Both the position numbers and the translations under genes were made by a program. Positions 1 through 8,108 of a stretch of DNA of 52,447 nt are shown one piece after another (the stretch's first letter is position 1; each line of letters starts with the position of its first letter). Source of the stretch: Chloroflexota bacterium (lineage in GTDB: Bacteria; Chloroflexota; Anaerolineae; 4572-78; J111); NCBI GenBank assembly GCA_016860845.1, contig BOKF01000060.1:1-52447 (forward strand), given 5' to 3'. The notes beneath the pieces were generated by a model. The model did no database searches. It saw only the letters and a program-made list of their open reading frames with translations, and was not told the DNA's origin.

Positions 1-133
1 AAGAACTTTTCAATTTCAAGGTTCCGCCACCCCGTTGGACCCCGCCCAAACGGCGCGGCCGGCCTTCTCAACAAACCTTGCAACTGGTTGAACAATGGTG
101 TAACTAACCACGATTTAATGCAGTGCTACCGGG

Positions 134-180
134 TCAACAAGTGTGAGATAAAATGTAGGATTGGATCAACAAGTGTGAGA
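134..180. repeat. Direct repeat pair, 15 bp
   Basis: TCAACAAGTGTGAGA occurs at 134-148 and again at 166-180, a 32-bp period, with further matching bases just outside. Seen directly. Closely spaced subterminal repeats like this are found at the ends of some insertion sequences (for example the IS21 group), so this may be the end of an element lying to the left of the window. That origin is inference. Confidence 0.6.
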
Positions 181-306
181 AATGGGTGTTTTTGGGGGTC
201 AAAATCGAGTGGGTTGACCAGGTTGAGGGCCTTAAAAATGGCTCATGTATCGCTACTTTTGGGGCCTTTTCTCATGAGGTTGAAACAATCCTCAAAAACC
301 GTTCAC

Positions 307-400
307 AGTAATTGATACAAAACTACCGCCAAACGGCCCTATCCGTCATAGTAATTGATACAAACCTCAGCGAAATCCTGTTTCAGGGTTGTTGATACCA
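307..400. repeat. Second direct repeat family, 15 bp
   Basis: AGTAATTGATACAAA occurs at 307-321 and 350-364, a 43-bp period. A degenerate third copy (GTTGTTGATACCA) sits at 388-400. The three evenly placed copies resemble transposase-binding repeats at an IS end or an old attachment region. No transposase is visible in the window. The rest of 1-736 holds no convincing gene apart from the remnant at 407-547. Confidence 0.5.
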
Positions 401-406
401 GCCTAC

Positions 407-547
407 TTACCCTCTCGCGCCCAGGAAGTCAGCCAGGGGTACCTCAAAAACCTGGGCCAATAATTCCAACTCAAAAATAGTGAAGTCGGTTAAGCCTCGC
501 TCGACCCGGTTGACCCGCCGCCGGGAACAGCCCCTCCTGCCGGTCAA
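407..547 (-). pseudogene. Remnant of an XRE-type helix-turn-helix protein
   Basis: The minus strand encodes 46 codons from a TTG at 547 to TAA at 407. The reading contains SRRRVNRVERGL, then a hydrophobic helix and VFEVPLADFLGARG. This is the pattern of the recognition helix (xxSRxERGxxx) and last helix of an XRE/Cro domain such as those of antitoxins. The first helices of the domain are absent, because a stop codon (TAA) lies directly upstream, so it looks truncated. It could also be a very small functional protein. No ribosome binding site was found. Confidence 0.4.
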
Positions 548-675
548 ATTTTATCCCCTATCCCCTCAAATTAACCTGAGTTTAATCGGACGCGACGCGG
601 CTGCCTGACCGGGTGGCACCATCTGCAGGGCATTGGGCAGAGCGAGCCGCAGATTTGCCCACCTCATTAGCAGAT

Positions 676-704
676 TTGACGACTATTGTCTTTTAAGTTA
701 CAAT
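676..704 (+). promoter_or_regulatory. Sigma-70 promoter of the GntR gene and operon
   Basis: TTGACG at 676-681 and TACAAT at 699-704 are separated by exactly 17 bp. The start of transcription would fall near 711, on top of the palindrome at 711-720. Confidence 0.7.
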
Positions 705-710
705 GGCTCT

Positions 711-720
711 GGTCTAGACC
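711..720. promoter_or_regulatory. GntR/HutC-type operator GGTCTAGACC
   Basis: A perfect 10-bp palindrome, GGTCTAGACC, in the context TGGTCTAGACCT. It matches the core known for GntR/HutC subfamily regulators such as NagR and DasR. It lies at the predicted transcription start, which fits autorepression by the GntR protein encoded immediately downstream. The sequence is seen; the binding is inferred. Confidence 0.7.
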
Positions 721-736
721 TCTAGGGTGGAAATCA

Positions 737-1519
737 TTGACTCTCGACAAAAGACATCCTATCCCTTTGTACTATCAACTGGCTGAACGCATCCGTGAAT
801 GGATTCAAACGGGTGAGCTGAAACCAGGTGCTCAACTCCCCTCAGAGCGGGAGTTAAGCGAGCAGGCTGGTATCAGCCGGATGACAGCTCGCCAGGCCAT
901 CTCTTACTTGATGCGAGAGGGAGTTTTGGAAGTTAAGCCGGGCGTTGGCACTTTTGTGGCCGAACCCAAATTGGCCCACGATGTGCTGCATCTGCTTAGC
1001 TTTACCGAAGAGATGATGCGCCAGGGTGAGCCAGCAACTTCACGGGTTTTAGAGCAAGCACGGGTTGCCCCACCGGCTTATGTAGGTACAGCTTTGCAAC
1101 TGCGGGCAGATATATTTACCGTCAAAATTGTTCGCTTACGCTTGAGCGGAAATCAACCCCTCCTCCTGGAGACAATTTTTGTGCCAGCCGACCTGTGCCC
1201 TGGTTTGGAGCAGGAGGATTTGGTAGTGAAATCTCTCTATGCCTTGTTGGAGCAGCGCTATGGCTTACAGCTTGAGCGGACACGTCAAACCCTGGAAGCA
1301 ACCATTGCCAACGATTATGAAAGCCAATTGTTTGGGATTGAATCCGGTACACCCATGATTCTGCTGGAAGGTGTCACCTACGGGGACCGAGGTCGCCCGG
1401 TGGAATATTTCAAGGCGGTTTATCGCGGCGACCGGTTTAAGTTTGAGTTAGAAAGCCAACGCCAGGTTGGCCTTGATGAAACGTCCGGCCCCCCCCGCAT
1501 CAGCGTAGTGTTGGCTTGA
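737..1519 (+). CDS. GntR family transcriptional regulator (HutC/UTRA type)
   Basis: A 260-residue DNA-binding regulator that probably senses a sugar or sugar phosphate and controls the glycoside operon downstream. Residues about 8-75 form the winged helix (LPSERELSEQAGISRMTARQ and the wing GVGTFV). The rest is the UTRA ligand-binding domain, ending with the typical YxAVYRGDRFKFE-like strand. An in-frame TTG at 686 would lie upstream of the transcription start predicted from the 676-704 promoter, so I place the start at TTG 737. It is preceded by AGGGTGG at 724-730 and gives an N-terminus (TLDKRHPIPLYYQ) that fits the family. The operator at 711-720 suggests autoregulation. The effector is not visible from sequence. 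Confidence 0.9.
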   Translation: MTLDKRHPIPLYYQLAERIREWIQTGELKPGAQLPSERELSEQAGISRMTARQAISYLMREGVLEVKPGVGTFVAEPKLAHDVLHLLSFTEEMMRQGEPATSRVLEQARVAPPAYVGTALQLRADIFTVKIVRLRLSGNQPLLLETIFVPADLCPGLEQEDLVVKSLYALLEQRYGLQLERTRQTLEATIANDYESQLFGIESGTPMILLEGVTYGDRGRPVEYFKAVYRGDRFKFELESQRQVGLDETSGPPRISVVLA

Positions 1520-1563
1520 AACAGTTATAAGCCCCATTATTCTTAAAGCCTGGAGGGAATTTT

Positions 1564-2667
1564 ATGTCTTACCCTGTCAAAATTGGCATTATTGGCTGCG
1601 GCAGTGTGATGAGTGGCCCCTATATGTCGCTCATTGAAAGATTGCGTGGGCGCGGGCAGGTTGAAGTGGTCATGGCCTGCGATGTCGTCGAGGCCAAGCG
1701 AGAAATGGTCCGGGAGCGATTTGGCATCACCAACTTTACGACCAGCCCTCAGCAATTGATTGCGTCAGATCAGGTGGAGTTGGTTATGATTTTAACCTCG
1801 ATGCTGGAGCATGGACCGCTGGCCCGCGCTGCGTTGGAAGCCGGTAAGCACGCCCTGGTAGAAAAGCCTATGGCGGTCAACTTAGATGAAGCGGCTCAAT
1901 TGGTCGAACTGGCTAAAAAAAGTCCTGGTTATCTGGTTTGTGCTCCCCATATCATCCTCAGCCCCACCTACCAGACTATCTGGAAGCGACTGCGGCGGGG
2001 TGATATTGGCCAAGTGCTGTCGGCGCGGGCTTTGTATGGCTGGGCTGGCCCGTGGTGGGGGCGGTGGTTTTACCAACCCGGCGGTGGGTCATTGTTTGAC
2101 CTGGGCGTTTACAATGTGACCAGCCTGACTGGGCTGCTGGGGCCGGTCAAGCGGGTCATGGCCATGACCGGCGCGGCCATCCCTGAACGGCTGGTGGAAG
2201 GCCAGATGATGCGGGTTGAAGTGGAAGACAACGCCCACGTGCTGCTGGATTTTGGCAAGTCGGTTTTTGCTGTGGTTACCACCGGCTTTACCATCCAAAA
2301 ATATCGCTGCCCGGCGATTGAACTGTACGGCAGCACCGGGACGATGCAAATGATGGGCGACGATTGGGACCCCGAAGGGTATGAGTTATGGCAGAATGAG
2401 GTTGGCGCTTGGCAGATTTTTGAAGAAGCTGATCCGGCCTGGCCCTGGACAGATGGGTTACGCCACCTGGTGGAATGTATTCAACAGCAAACGCCGCCGC
2501 TGAATACCCCGGAACATGCCTATCACGTCCTCGAAATCATGCTGAGAGCACAGGAGTCAGGTCGCGACGGGCAGGCCAAGTTGATTGAAAGTACCTTCAA
2601 GCCGCCCGTATTTGACCCAGAGCTTGAGGGTGAAGCGGCTCACCTGGTCCACGACCGGAGTTTTTAA
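1564..2667 (+). CDS. Gfo/Idh/MocA family NAD(P)-dependent oxidoreductase
   Basis: A 367-residue oxidoreductase likely to act on a sugar or sugar acid. The N-terminal Rossmann fold carries IGIIGCGSVMSG at residues 7-18, and the family signature EKPMAV lies at 100-105. The C-terminal half is the alpha/beta substrate domain (WYQPGGGSLFDLGVY-like stretch with the catalytic-region Asp and Tyr). Length and layout are usual for the family. A strong GGAGGGA precedes the ATG. It is 44 bp after the GntR gene and in the same orientation, so it is probably the first structural gene of the operon. The substrate cannot be told from sequence. Confidence 0.9.
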   Translation: MSYPVKIGIIGCGSVMSGPYMSLIERLRGRGQVEVVMACDVVEAKREMVRERFGITNFTTSPQQLIASDQVELVMILTSMLEHGPLARAALEAGKHALVEKPMAVNLDEAAQLVELAKKSPGYLVCAPHIILSPTYQTIWKRLRRGDIGQVLSARALYGWAGPWWGRWFYQPGGGSLFDLGVYNVTSLTGLLGPVKRVMAMTGAAIPERLVEGQMMRVEVEDNAHVLLDFGKSVFAVVTTGFTIQKYRCPAIELYGSTGTMQMMGDDWDPEGYELWQNEVGAWQIFEEADPAWPWTDGLRHLVECIQQQTPPLNTPEHAYHVLEIMLRAQESGRDGQAKLIESTFKPPVFDPELEGEAAHLVHDRSF

Positions 2668-2700
2668 TCGCTTAACATTTTTGAAGGGAGAAAACACCCC

Positions 2701-3570
2701 ATGGGTTACGCCTCATCTCCCCGGCCCACTTTTACCGGGCCGGCCCATATTCCCTACGAAACGGTCACGCGCCACTTGTGGGGAGACAAAGTAGCGGGCG
2801 AGGTGGCCGACTGGATCTATGTCTCCAGTGATAAAATTCATCAACTGGTTTTTGGCCTGCCGCCGGGGGGGGCCTTTCGCCATTCCGACGACTATCGCAC
2901 CATTTTTGCCGCCGACGAGGTGCTGTATGTGCTCAGCGGGGTCATGGTTTTGAGCAACCCCGAAACCGGCGAGGTGCATCGTCTGCTTCCGGGTGAAGCA
3001 GCCTTTTTTCGGCGCGACACCTGGCACCACGCTTTTAATCATAGCACCGAGCCGCTGCGGGTGCTGGAGCTGTTCGCGCCCCCGCCGGCAAAAGGGACCT
3101 CGGGCGCCTATGCCCGGACCAAACCCAACCTGACCGCCCCAAAATATGGCCCGGAGCAATGGTTGGGCCAGTGGCCGATGGCTCAGGTTGAGGCCCGGCG
3201 CAGTTTCACCATGCAGGTGCTGCGCGAAGCCGATTATTTATGGTGTTTAGAAGGACACAGCCAGCAGGCGCTGGTCGGCCTTCTGGCGGCCACAGAGCAC
3301 CTGACCGCGGGCACACTCAGCCTGCTGCCGGGACAGCAGACCGAGCCGCATGTTCACGGTGGCGACGAGAGCCTGTATCTGCTCGAAGGCACGCTCAATG
3401 TGCGCCTGCCCGACAACGAGGGCCAGCGTTGGTTTGAACTTAAACCCAGGGATGGCTTTTATCTGCCGGAAGGCACACCACACCAGTATTACAACATGTC
3501 AGACCGGCCGGTGAAATTTCTTTTTGGAGTTGCACCCAATTATTCGATGCCGACAAATGGCCCAGCTTAA
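2701..3570 (+). CDS. Bicupin protein
   Basis: A 289-residue protein with two cupin barrels. The first (residues about 45-130) has an acidic first motif around FRHSDDYRTIFAADEVLYVLSG and the second-motif histidines in DTWHHAFNH. The second (about 195-280) has PHVHGGDESLYLLEG and LPEGTPHQYYN, which supply the usual His/Glu metal-ligand pattern. Cupins in sugar operons often act as isomerases, dioxygenases or sugar-binding regulators, so the reaction is open. An AAGGGAG-like ribosome site precedes the ATG. Its last 14 bp overlap the start of the ROK gene, which points to translational coupling. Confidence 0.85.
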   Translation: MGYASSPRPTFTGPAHIPYETVTRHLWGDKVAGEVADWIYVSSDKIHQLVFGLPPGGAFRHSDDYRTIFAADEVLYVLSGVMVLSNPETGEVHRLLPGEAAFFRRDTWHHAFNHSTEPLRVLELFAPPPAKGTSGAYARTKPNLTAPKYGPEQWLGQWPMAQVEARRSFTMQVLREADYLWCLEGHSQQALVGLLAATEHLTAGTLSLLPGQQTEPHVHGGDESLYLLEGTLNVRLPDNEGQRWFELKPRDGFYLPEGTPHQYYNMSDRPVKFLFGVAPNYSMPTNGPA

Positions 3571-4573
3571 CCAAGCCCAAAATAATACTCGGATCTGTGC
3601 CATTGGCCTCGATATCGGCGGCACTAAAATTGCCGGGGGATTGGTTGAGTTCCCGGCAGGTCATGTTTTGCTGAAACGGGTAATTCCCACCCAACCGCAG
3701 CGCGGCGGCGAGACAGTTTTGGCTGAGACGGTGATACTAGCCCAAGAACTCTTGGCCGAAGCCAAGCAGCTAGGCTTAGAGATTGCGGGTATTGGTTTAG
3801 GCGTCGCCGAATTGGTTGACCCGGCGGGCAATGTTACCAGCGGCCACACCATTCCCTGGCGCGGCCTGCCGGTGCAGGCGACTTTTGCCCGGCTGGCTCC
3901 TGCAGTGGTCGAGTCGGATGTGCGGGCAGCGGCCCTGGCCGAGGCGAAATTCGGAGCCGGACAGCCCTTCAAACATTTTGTTTACCTCACTGTGGGGACA
4001 GGCATCAGTCACTGCTTGGTCCAGGCCGGACAGCCCTATAGCGGCGCACGGGGCAATGCCCTGGTCCTGGCCAGCGGTCCGCTAACGATAACCTGTCCCG
4101 AATGTGGGGCGAAGGTGAAATGGGTATTGGAAGAGATTGCCGCCGGTCCGGCCCTGGTGACCCGTTACCATAAGTCACTCGCCTTAGTTGATGGCCTGGA
4201 GTCCAAGGTACACTTTGGACTCCAAGCCGCGAGCCAGATTACACGGGGCGAAGATGTACTGGCTGCGACCCATGCAGGCGACTCGCGGGCAATGCACGTC
4301 GTTAAAACGGCCGGGGAGGCGTTGGGTGTTGGCCTGGCCTGGCTGGTCAACGTATTGGACCCGGAGGCAGTCATTGTCGGCGGGGGGCTGGGCCTGGCCG
4401 GGGGAGTTTACCGGGACAGTTTTATCGCTTCCACTCGCGAGCATATCTGGGCTGAAGCGGCGCGTGATTTGCCCATCCTGCCCGCGGCGCTTGGCCCGGA
4501 TGCCGGGCTTATCGGCGCAGCAGCAGCCGTGATAAGGCAGCGAGACGAAGAAACGAAGCGGCCGAGGAGTTGA
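3557..4573 (+). CDS. ROK family sugar kinase or repressor-like protein
   Basis: A 338-residue protein of the ROK (repressor, ORF, kinase) family, which phosphorylates free hexoses with ATP. It shows the phosphate-binding motif GLDIGGTKIAGG near the N-terminus, ESDVRAAALAEAKFG, VGTGIS in the active-site loop, and the C-terminal GGGLG loop. The family zinc motif CxCGxxGC is shortened to CPECGAKVKW, so the zinc site is unusual. No helix-turn-helix is present, which favours kinase over repressor. I chose ATG 3557; an upstream TTG at 3524 abuts a GGAG too closely. The stretch LESKVHFGLQ is encoded by a palindromic repeat (4197-4224). Confidence 0.88.
   Translation: MAQLNQAQNNTRICAIGLDIGGTKIAGGLVEFPAGHVLLKRVIPTQPQRGGETVLAETVILAQELLAEAKQLGLEIAGIGLGVAELVDPAGNVTSGHTIPWRGLPVQATFARLAPAVVESDVRAAALAEAKFGAGQPFKHFVYLTVGTGISHCLVQAGQPYSGARGNALVLASGPLTITCPECGAKVKWVLEEIAAGPALVTRYHKSLALVDGLESKVHFGLQAASQITRGEDVLAATHAGDSRAMHVVKTAGEALGVGLAWLVNVLDPEAVIVGGGLGLAGGVYRDSFIASTREHIWAEAARDLPILPAALGPDAGLIGAAAAVIRQRDEETKRPRS
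4197..4224. repeat. Palindromic repeat inside the ROK gene
   Basis: TGGAGTCCAA (4197-4206) and TTGGACTCCA (4215-4224) form a perfect 10-bp inverted repeat around an 8-nt loop. The same palindrome family recurs between genes at 24267-24294. Here it stays in frame and adds coding sequence to the kinase. Confidence 0.7.
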
Positions 4574-4582
4574 GGAGACCAG

Positions 4583-5425
4583 ATGCTTATGAAATTTGAC
4601 CTCCTGCGCCGCCTCGCCTCCTCGCGCTACCTTCTCCTGCGCTGGCCGCTTATCCGGCATCTGCGGGCGATCCAATTTCGGCGGCTGCGCCCGTTGGACA
4701 ATGGCCGCTTAACCGACAGGACCCAGGTGGTCCGGTATTACTGGGATCAGTTTTTGCATAAATATCAGGCCGATATACATGGGCGCGGGCTGGAAATCGG
4801 CGAGACCAGCACCTTACGGCGTTACGGCGGCCAGGCGCTAACTCAGGCCGAGGCCATTGATATTTCGGCCCATAGCCCGGAAGTTGCCATTGTGGCCGAC
4901 CTGAGCCGGGCCGATCACGCGGCCGCCGATACCTACGACTGCTTTATCAATCAGTTCAGTATGCCGGTCATTTATGATGTTGAGGCGGCGCTTTACCATT
5001 CGATCCGCCTGCTCAAACCGGGCGGCGTCTTATTGGTCAATTTTGCCTGTGTGGACTATTATCTGTATCGAGGCTTGGATATGGGTACCGGCGCGCCGCT
5101 GTACATGTACTGGATGTTCACCCCCCTGCAAGTGGCCCATATCCTGCACCGCCTGGCCCTGACCGAAGCGGATTATCAAATGGAAGTCTGCGGCAACCTT
5201 TTCACCCGCATTGCCTTTTTACTTAACCTGCCCGCCGAAGAACTGACCGACCAGGAGTTGACTTTTAGTGATCCCGGCCAGCCCTTATTGATCTGCGTGC
5301 GGGTGGTTAAGCCAGCCAACTGGCAGGCGGTCAAACCCGTTTATCAAGACCCTTGCTGGCTGCCCCAGATTCCCCCAGCTCGCTCCAACCCAATCACCGG
5401 CCATTACGGTGATGAGTATCTGTGA
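4583..5425 (+). CDS. Class I SAM-dependent methyltransferase-like protein
   Basis: A 280-residue protein with the Rossmann-type methyltransferase fold. GLEIGE near residue 70 is motif I in a degenerate form (usually ExGxGxG). It is followed by an acidic residue ending the next strand (AIDISAH), DCFINQFSMPVIYDVEAALYHSIRLLKPGGVLLVNF (motifs IV-VI of methyltransferase type 11 proteins), and a C-terminal tail. The N-terminal 40 residues are basic and may be a helical cap. GAGGAG lies 8 bp before ATG 4583; a second ATG two codons later is also possible. Its link to the glycoside operon is only by position, and the substrate is unknown. Confidence 0.75.
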   Translation: MLMKFDLLRRLASSRYLLLRWPLIRHLRAIQFRRLRPLDNGRLTDRTQVVRYYWDQFLHKYQADIHGRGLEIGETSTLRRYGGQALTQAEAIDISAHSPEVAIVADLSRADHAAADTYDCFINQFSMPVIYDVEAALYHSIRLLKPGGVLLVNFACVDYYLYRGLDMGTGAPLYMYWMFTPLQVAHILHRLALTEADYQMEVCGNLFTRIAFLLNLPAEELTDQELTFSDPGQPLLICVRVVKPANWQAVKPVYQDPCWLPQIPPARSNPITGHYGDEYL

Positions 5426-5498
5426 GTTGCACTCCGTTACAAACAAACTAATCAGCAAATAAGCAATCCAGGAGGTGAAAGCGGCACTCGAGTCAATC

Positions 5499-5530
5499 TA
5501 AAATCTAAAATCCAACATCCAAAATCAATT
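5499..5530. repeat. Low-complexity A-rich word repeats
   Basis: The spacer before the binding-protein gene contains tandem variants of AATCTAAA / ATCCAAAA (5499-5527). No promoter with good spacing was found in this spacer, so the importer genes may be transcribed from the upstream operon promoter. Confidence 0.4.
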
Positions 5531-5545
5531 CAATGGAGGAGTTCA

Positions 5546-7102
5546 ATGAAGAAGGCAATAAGCATTTTATTGTTGTTGGCGTTAATGGTAACGTTGGCCC
5601 CCCTGGCCGCGCTGGCCCAGGATGAAGTGACCTGCCAGACTGACGCTGTGGTTCAGGCCGACGATTGGCTGTCGAAGCTGGCCGATAAATTTTTGGGCGA
5701 CCCGCTGGCCTACCAGGCCATCGCCGATGCCACTAACGCCAAAAATGCGAGCGATAGCAGCTACGCCAAGATTGACAACGTGGACATCATCGAAGTCGGC
5801 TGGAAGCTGTGCATCCCCAGCGGCGAGCAGGCTCAGGCCAGTCTGCAAGAGAGCGCTGCCCCCGCCCCCGCCGGTTCAACCGTGCTCAAAGTATGGGACA
5901 TCTGGACGCGGGGCGTAGACGGCGAGACGATTGAAACGCTTGACCGCGAATTTGAGGCTGCCCACCCCGGCGTTACCATCGAGCGCACGGTCAAATCTTT
6001 TGACGATATGAAGGCCACTGCCCAACTGGCTCTGAGCGGTGCGGACGGCCCCGATGTGGCCCAGATCAACCAGGGCCTGTCCGACATGGTCGCGCTGGTC
6101 AAGGCCGGCCTGCTGACCGATTTAACCCCCTACTGGCAAAAATACAATTGGTCCAAGCGCCTGGCCGCGCCGCTGGCGGCCCGCAACAGTGTGCTGGGCG
6201 ATGGTTCGGCCTACGGCCTTGGCAACCTCTACGGTATGGCCCCTACCGCCGAGTTTATCGGCGTTTTCTACAATAAGGAGAAATTCGCCGCTGCCGGTCT
6301 CACCGTGCCCAAAACCTTGGACGAGTTTGAAGCCGCCCTGGAGAAGCTCAAAGCGGCCGGGGAGACGCCCATCATGTACGGCAACCTGGACGGCTGGCCG
6401 GCCATCCACACCTACGGCGAGATTGAGAACGCTTACCTGGAAGACCCCGCCTATATGGATAACTTTATTTTTGGCCGGGGCGATGTCAGCTTTGATATTC
6501 CGGCCAACGTTCAAGCGGCTGCCAAGTATAAAGAGTGGGCCGACAAAGGCTACTTCCTGGAAGGTTTCAACGGCATTGGCTACGACGACGTCTGGCCGCT
6601 GTTCACTAACGACCAGGGGGCGATGTTGATTACCGGCACCTGGATGGGCGCTAACCTGGAGGCCGGGCCTAATGCGGCCAAGCTGGGCTTCTTCCTCCTG
6701 CCGCCTCTCACCCAAGGAGCGCCCAAATTGGTTGTTTCCGGCACGTCAACCGCTTACACCATCCGCAAAGGCTCGCCCAACACCGACCTGGCCGCCGAGT
6801 ACATTGACTGGATGATGTCGGACCGGGCGATGGGCCTGTGGCAAGAGGCCGGCCTGGTGCCGGTGGTGCCGGTAGACCCGGCCAACCTGGAAGCTGACAC
6901 CCTCTACAGCGATATGGTCATTGCCTGGAATCAAATTAATGAAACCAACAGCATGGGCCACTACCTGGATTGGGCTTCCCCCACCTTCTACGATACCATT
7001 ACTGCTGCCTTGCAAGAGCTGGGCGGCGGCCAGATTACCCCCGAAGAGTTTGTCCAGAAGCTCCAGGCGGATTACGCTGCATTTCAAGCTGAGAAACAGT
7101 AG
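5546..7102 (+). CDS. Family 1 extracellular solute-binding protein with N-terminal LysM-like module
   Basis: A 518-residue sugar-binding protein of a CUT1 ABC importer. Residues 1-24 are a signal peptide ending ALA, without a lipobox cysteine. Residues about 30-92 (VVQADDWLSKLADKFLGD, then IIEVGWKLCIP) form a LysM-like module. An Ala/Pro linker precedes the binding domain, which starts at LKVWDIWTRG (about 114) and has the family's GADGPDVAQINQG and late YIDWMMSDRAMGLWQEAG segments. The module is closely similar to the one in the fasciclin gene at 51015-52447. I infer anchoring to the cell wall or envelope polymers through LysM instead of a lipid. The ribosome site GGAGGAG precedes the ATG. 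Confidence 0.92.
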   Translation: MKKAISILLLLALMVTLAPLAALAQDEVTCQTDAVVQADDWLSKLADKFLGDPLAYQAIADATNAKNASDSSYAKIDNVDIIEVGWKLCIPSGEQAQASLQESAAPAPAGSTVLKVWDIWTRGVDGETIETLDREFEAAHPGVTIERTVKSFDDMKATAQLALSGADGPDVAQINQGLSDMVALVKAGLLTDLTPYWQKYNWSKRLAAPLAARNSVLGDGSAYGLGNLYGMAPTAEFIGVFYNKEKFAAAGLTVPKTLDEFEAALEKLKAAGETPIMYGNLDGWPAIHTYGEIENAYLEDPAYMDNFIFGRGDVSFDIPANVQAAAKYKEWADKGYFLEGFNGIGYDDVWPLFTNDQGAMLITGTWMGANLEAGPNAAKLGFFLLPPLTQGAPKLVVSGTSTAYTIRKGSPNTDLAAEYIDWMMSDRAMGLWQEAGLVPVVPVDPANLEADTLYSDMVIAWNQINETNSMGHYLDWASPTFYDTITAALQELGGGQITPEEFVQKLQADYAAFQAEKQ

Positions 7103-7114
7103 GAACTCATAGCA

Positions 7115-7162
7115 ACTTGTGGGAACTGGAAGCGGTTCAAGTTCCTTTCAGTTCCCACAAGT
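7115..7162 (+). promoter_or_regulatory. Hairpin between binding protein and permease genes
   Basis: ACTTGTGGGAACTG (7115-7128) pairs perfectly with CAGTTCCCACAAGT (7149-7162) around a 20-nt loop, just 12 bp after the binding-protein stop codon. There is no U-tract, so this is more likely an mRNA 3'-end stabiliser or processing site that raises binding-protein over permease expression than a terminator. That role is inferred from other ABC operons. Confidence 0.65.
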
Positions 7163-7195
7163 CCCCTCTGTTTTACCAGATTTAAGGAGACGCCG

Positions 7196-8107
7196 ATGCT
7201 TCACCCCCCCAAAGCCACCTCTGCCGGTTACAAACCCGGCCAGCACGCCTGGACGGCCTACCTTTACATTCTGCCCGGCTTCCTTATTTACGCGGTTTTT
7301 GTGCTCTGGCCCATTGTTGATACCCTGCGCTACAGCTTTTACGAGTGGGACGGCTTCAGCCCGCCCGTCTTTGCCGGTTTTAGTAACTACACCCGGCTGC
7401 TGGGCGACCAGATTTTTCTGATTGCCCTGGGCAATAATCTGCTTTTTATTGTTTTTTACACCCTCTTGCCCATTCTGTTGGGCCTGTTTTTAACCGCCCT
7501 CATGACTCGCCGCGCCCTGTGGGGCCTGACTTTTTTTCGGGCCGGCCTGTTTTTGCCTTACGTTATGTCGGCGGTGGTGGTGGGCGTGGTCTGGCGCTGG
7601 ATTTACAACCCGTTGTTTGGGCCGCTCAACCAAACCCTCAAAGCGGTGGGCTTGGACGTCTTGGCCCGACCCTGGCTGGGTGATTTTGTCTGGGCGCTGC
7701 CGGCGGTGGGTGTGATCGGCACCTGGGTGCAGTACGGCTTTTGCATGGTTCTCTTTATTGCCGGGGTGCAGCGCATCGAAGAAGTGCTCTACGATGCGGC
7801 CAAGCTGGATGGAGCCAACGAGTGGCAGCAGTTCTGGTACATCACCCTGCCCGGCCTGCGCAGCGAAATCTCGGTGGCCCTGGTGAGCACCCTGATTGCC
7901 GCCCTGCGCATTTTTGACCTGGTTTTTGTGACCACCCGCGGTGGTCCGGGCAATAAAACTATGGTCGTGGCCCTCCATATTTACAGCAACGCCTTTACCA
8001 TCAACCGGGTTGGCTACGCCGCCGCCATCGCCGTGGTGCTGACGGCGATCATCCTGTTGATTTCCTACCTGGTCCTGACCCTCCGGCAAACTACGGTGGA
8101 GGCTTAA
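7196..8107 (+). CDS. ABC sugar importer permease, MalF/UgpA type
   Basis: A 303-residue inner-membrane permease with six predicted membrane spans, starting with [20 protein letters not shown]. The cytoplasmic coupling (EAA) loop reads [23 protein letters not shown], the site that docks the ATPase. AAGGAG precedes the ATG. It lies after the binding protein and its hairpin, and its stop codon is one base from the next permease start. It should form a heterodimer with the 8109 product to import a di- or oligosaccharide. No ATP-binding gene of this class lies in the cluster, so an ATPase encoded elsewhere is probably shared. Confidence 0.93.
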   Translation: MLHPPKATSAGYKPGQHAWTAYLYILPGFLIYAVFVLWPIVDTLRYSFYEWDGFSPPVFAGFSNYTRLLGDQIFLIALGNNLLFIVFYTLLPILLGLFLTALMTRRALWGLTFFRAGLFLPYVMSAVVVGVVWRWIYNPLFGPLNQTLKAVGLDVLARPWLGDFVWALPAVGVIGTWVQYGFCMVLFIAGVQRIEEVLYDAAKLDGANEWQQFWYITLPGLRSEISVALVSTLIAALRIFDLVFVTTRGGPGNKTMVVALHIYSNAFTINRVGYAAAIAVVLTAIILLISYLVLTLRQTTVEA

Positions 8108-8108
8108 C

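Noticed and set aside
88..315. Open frame of 75 codons near the left edge
   Set aside because: No ribosome site, no recognisable domain, and it is built across the short direct repeats.
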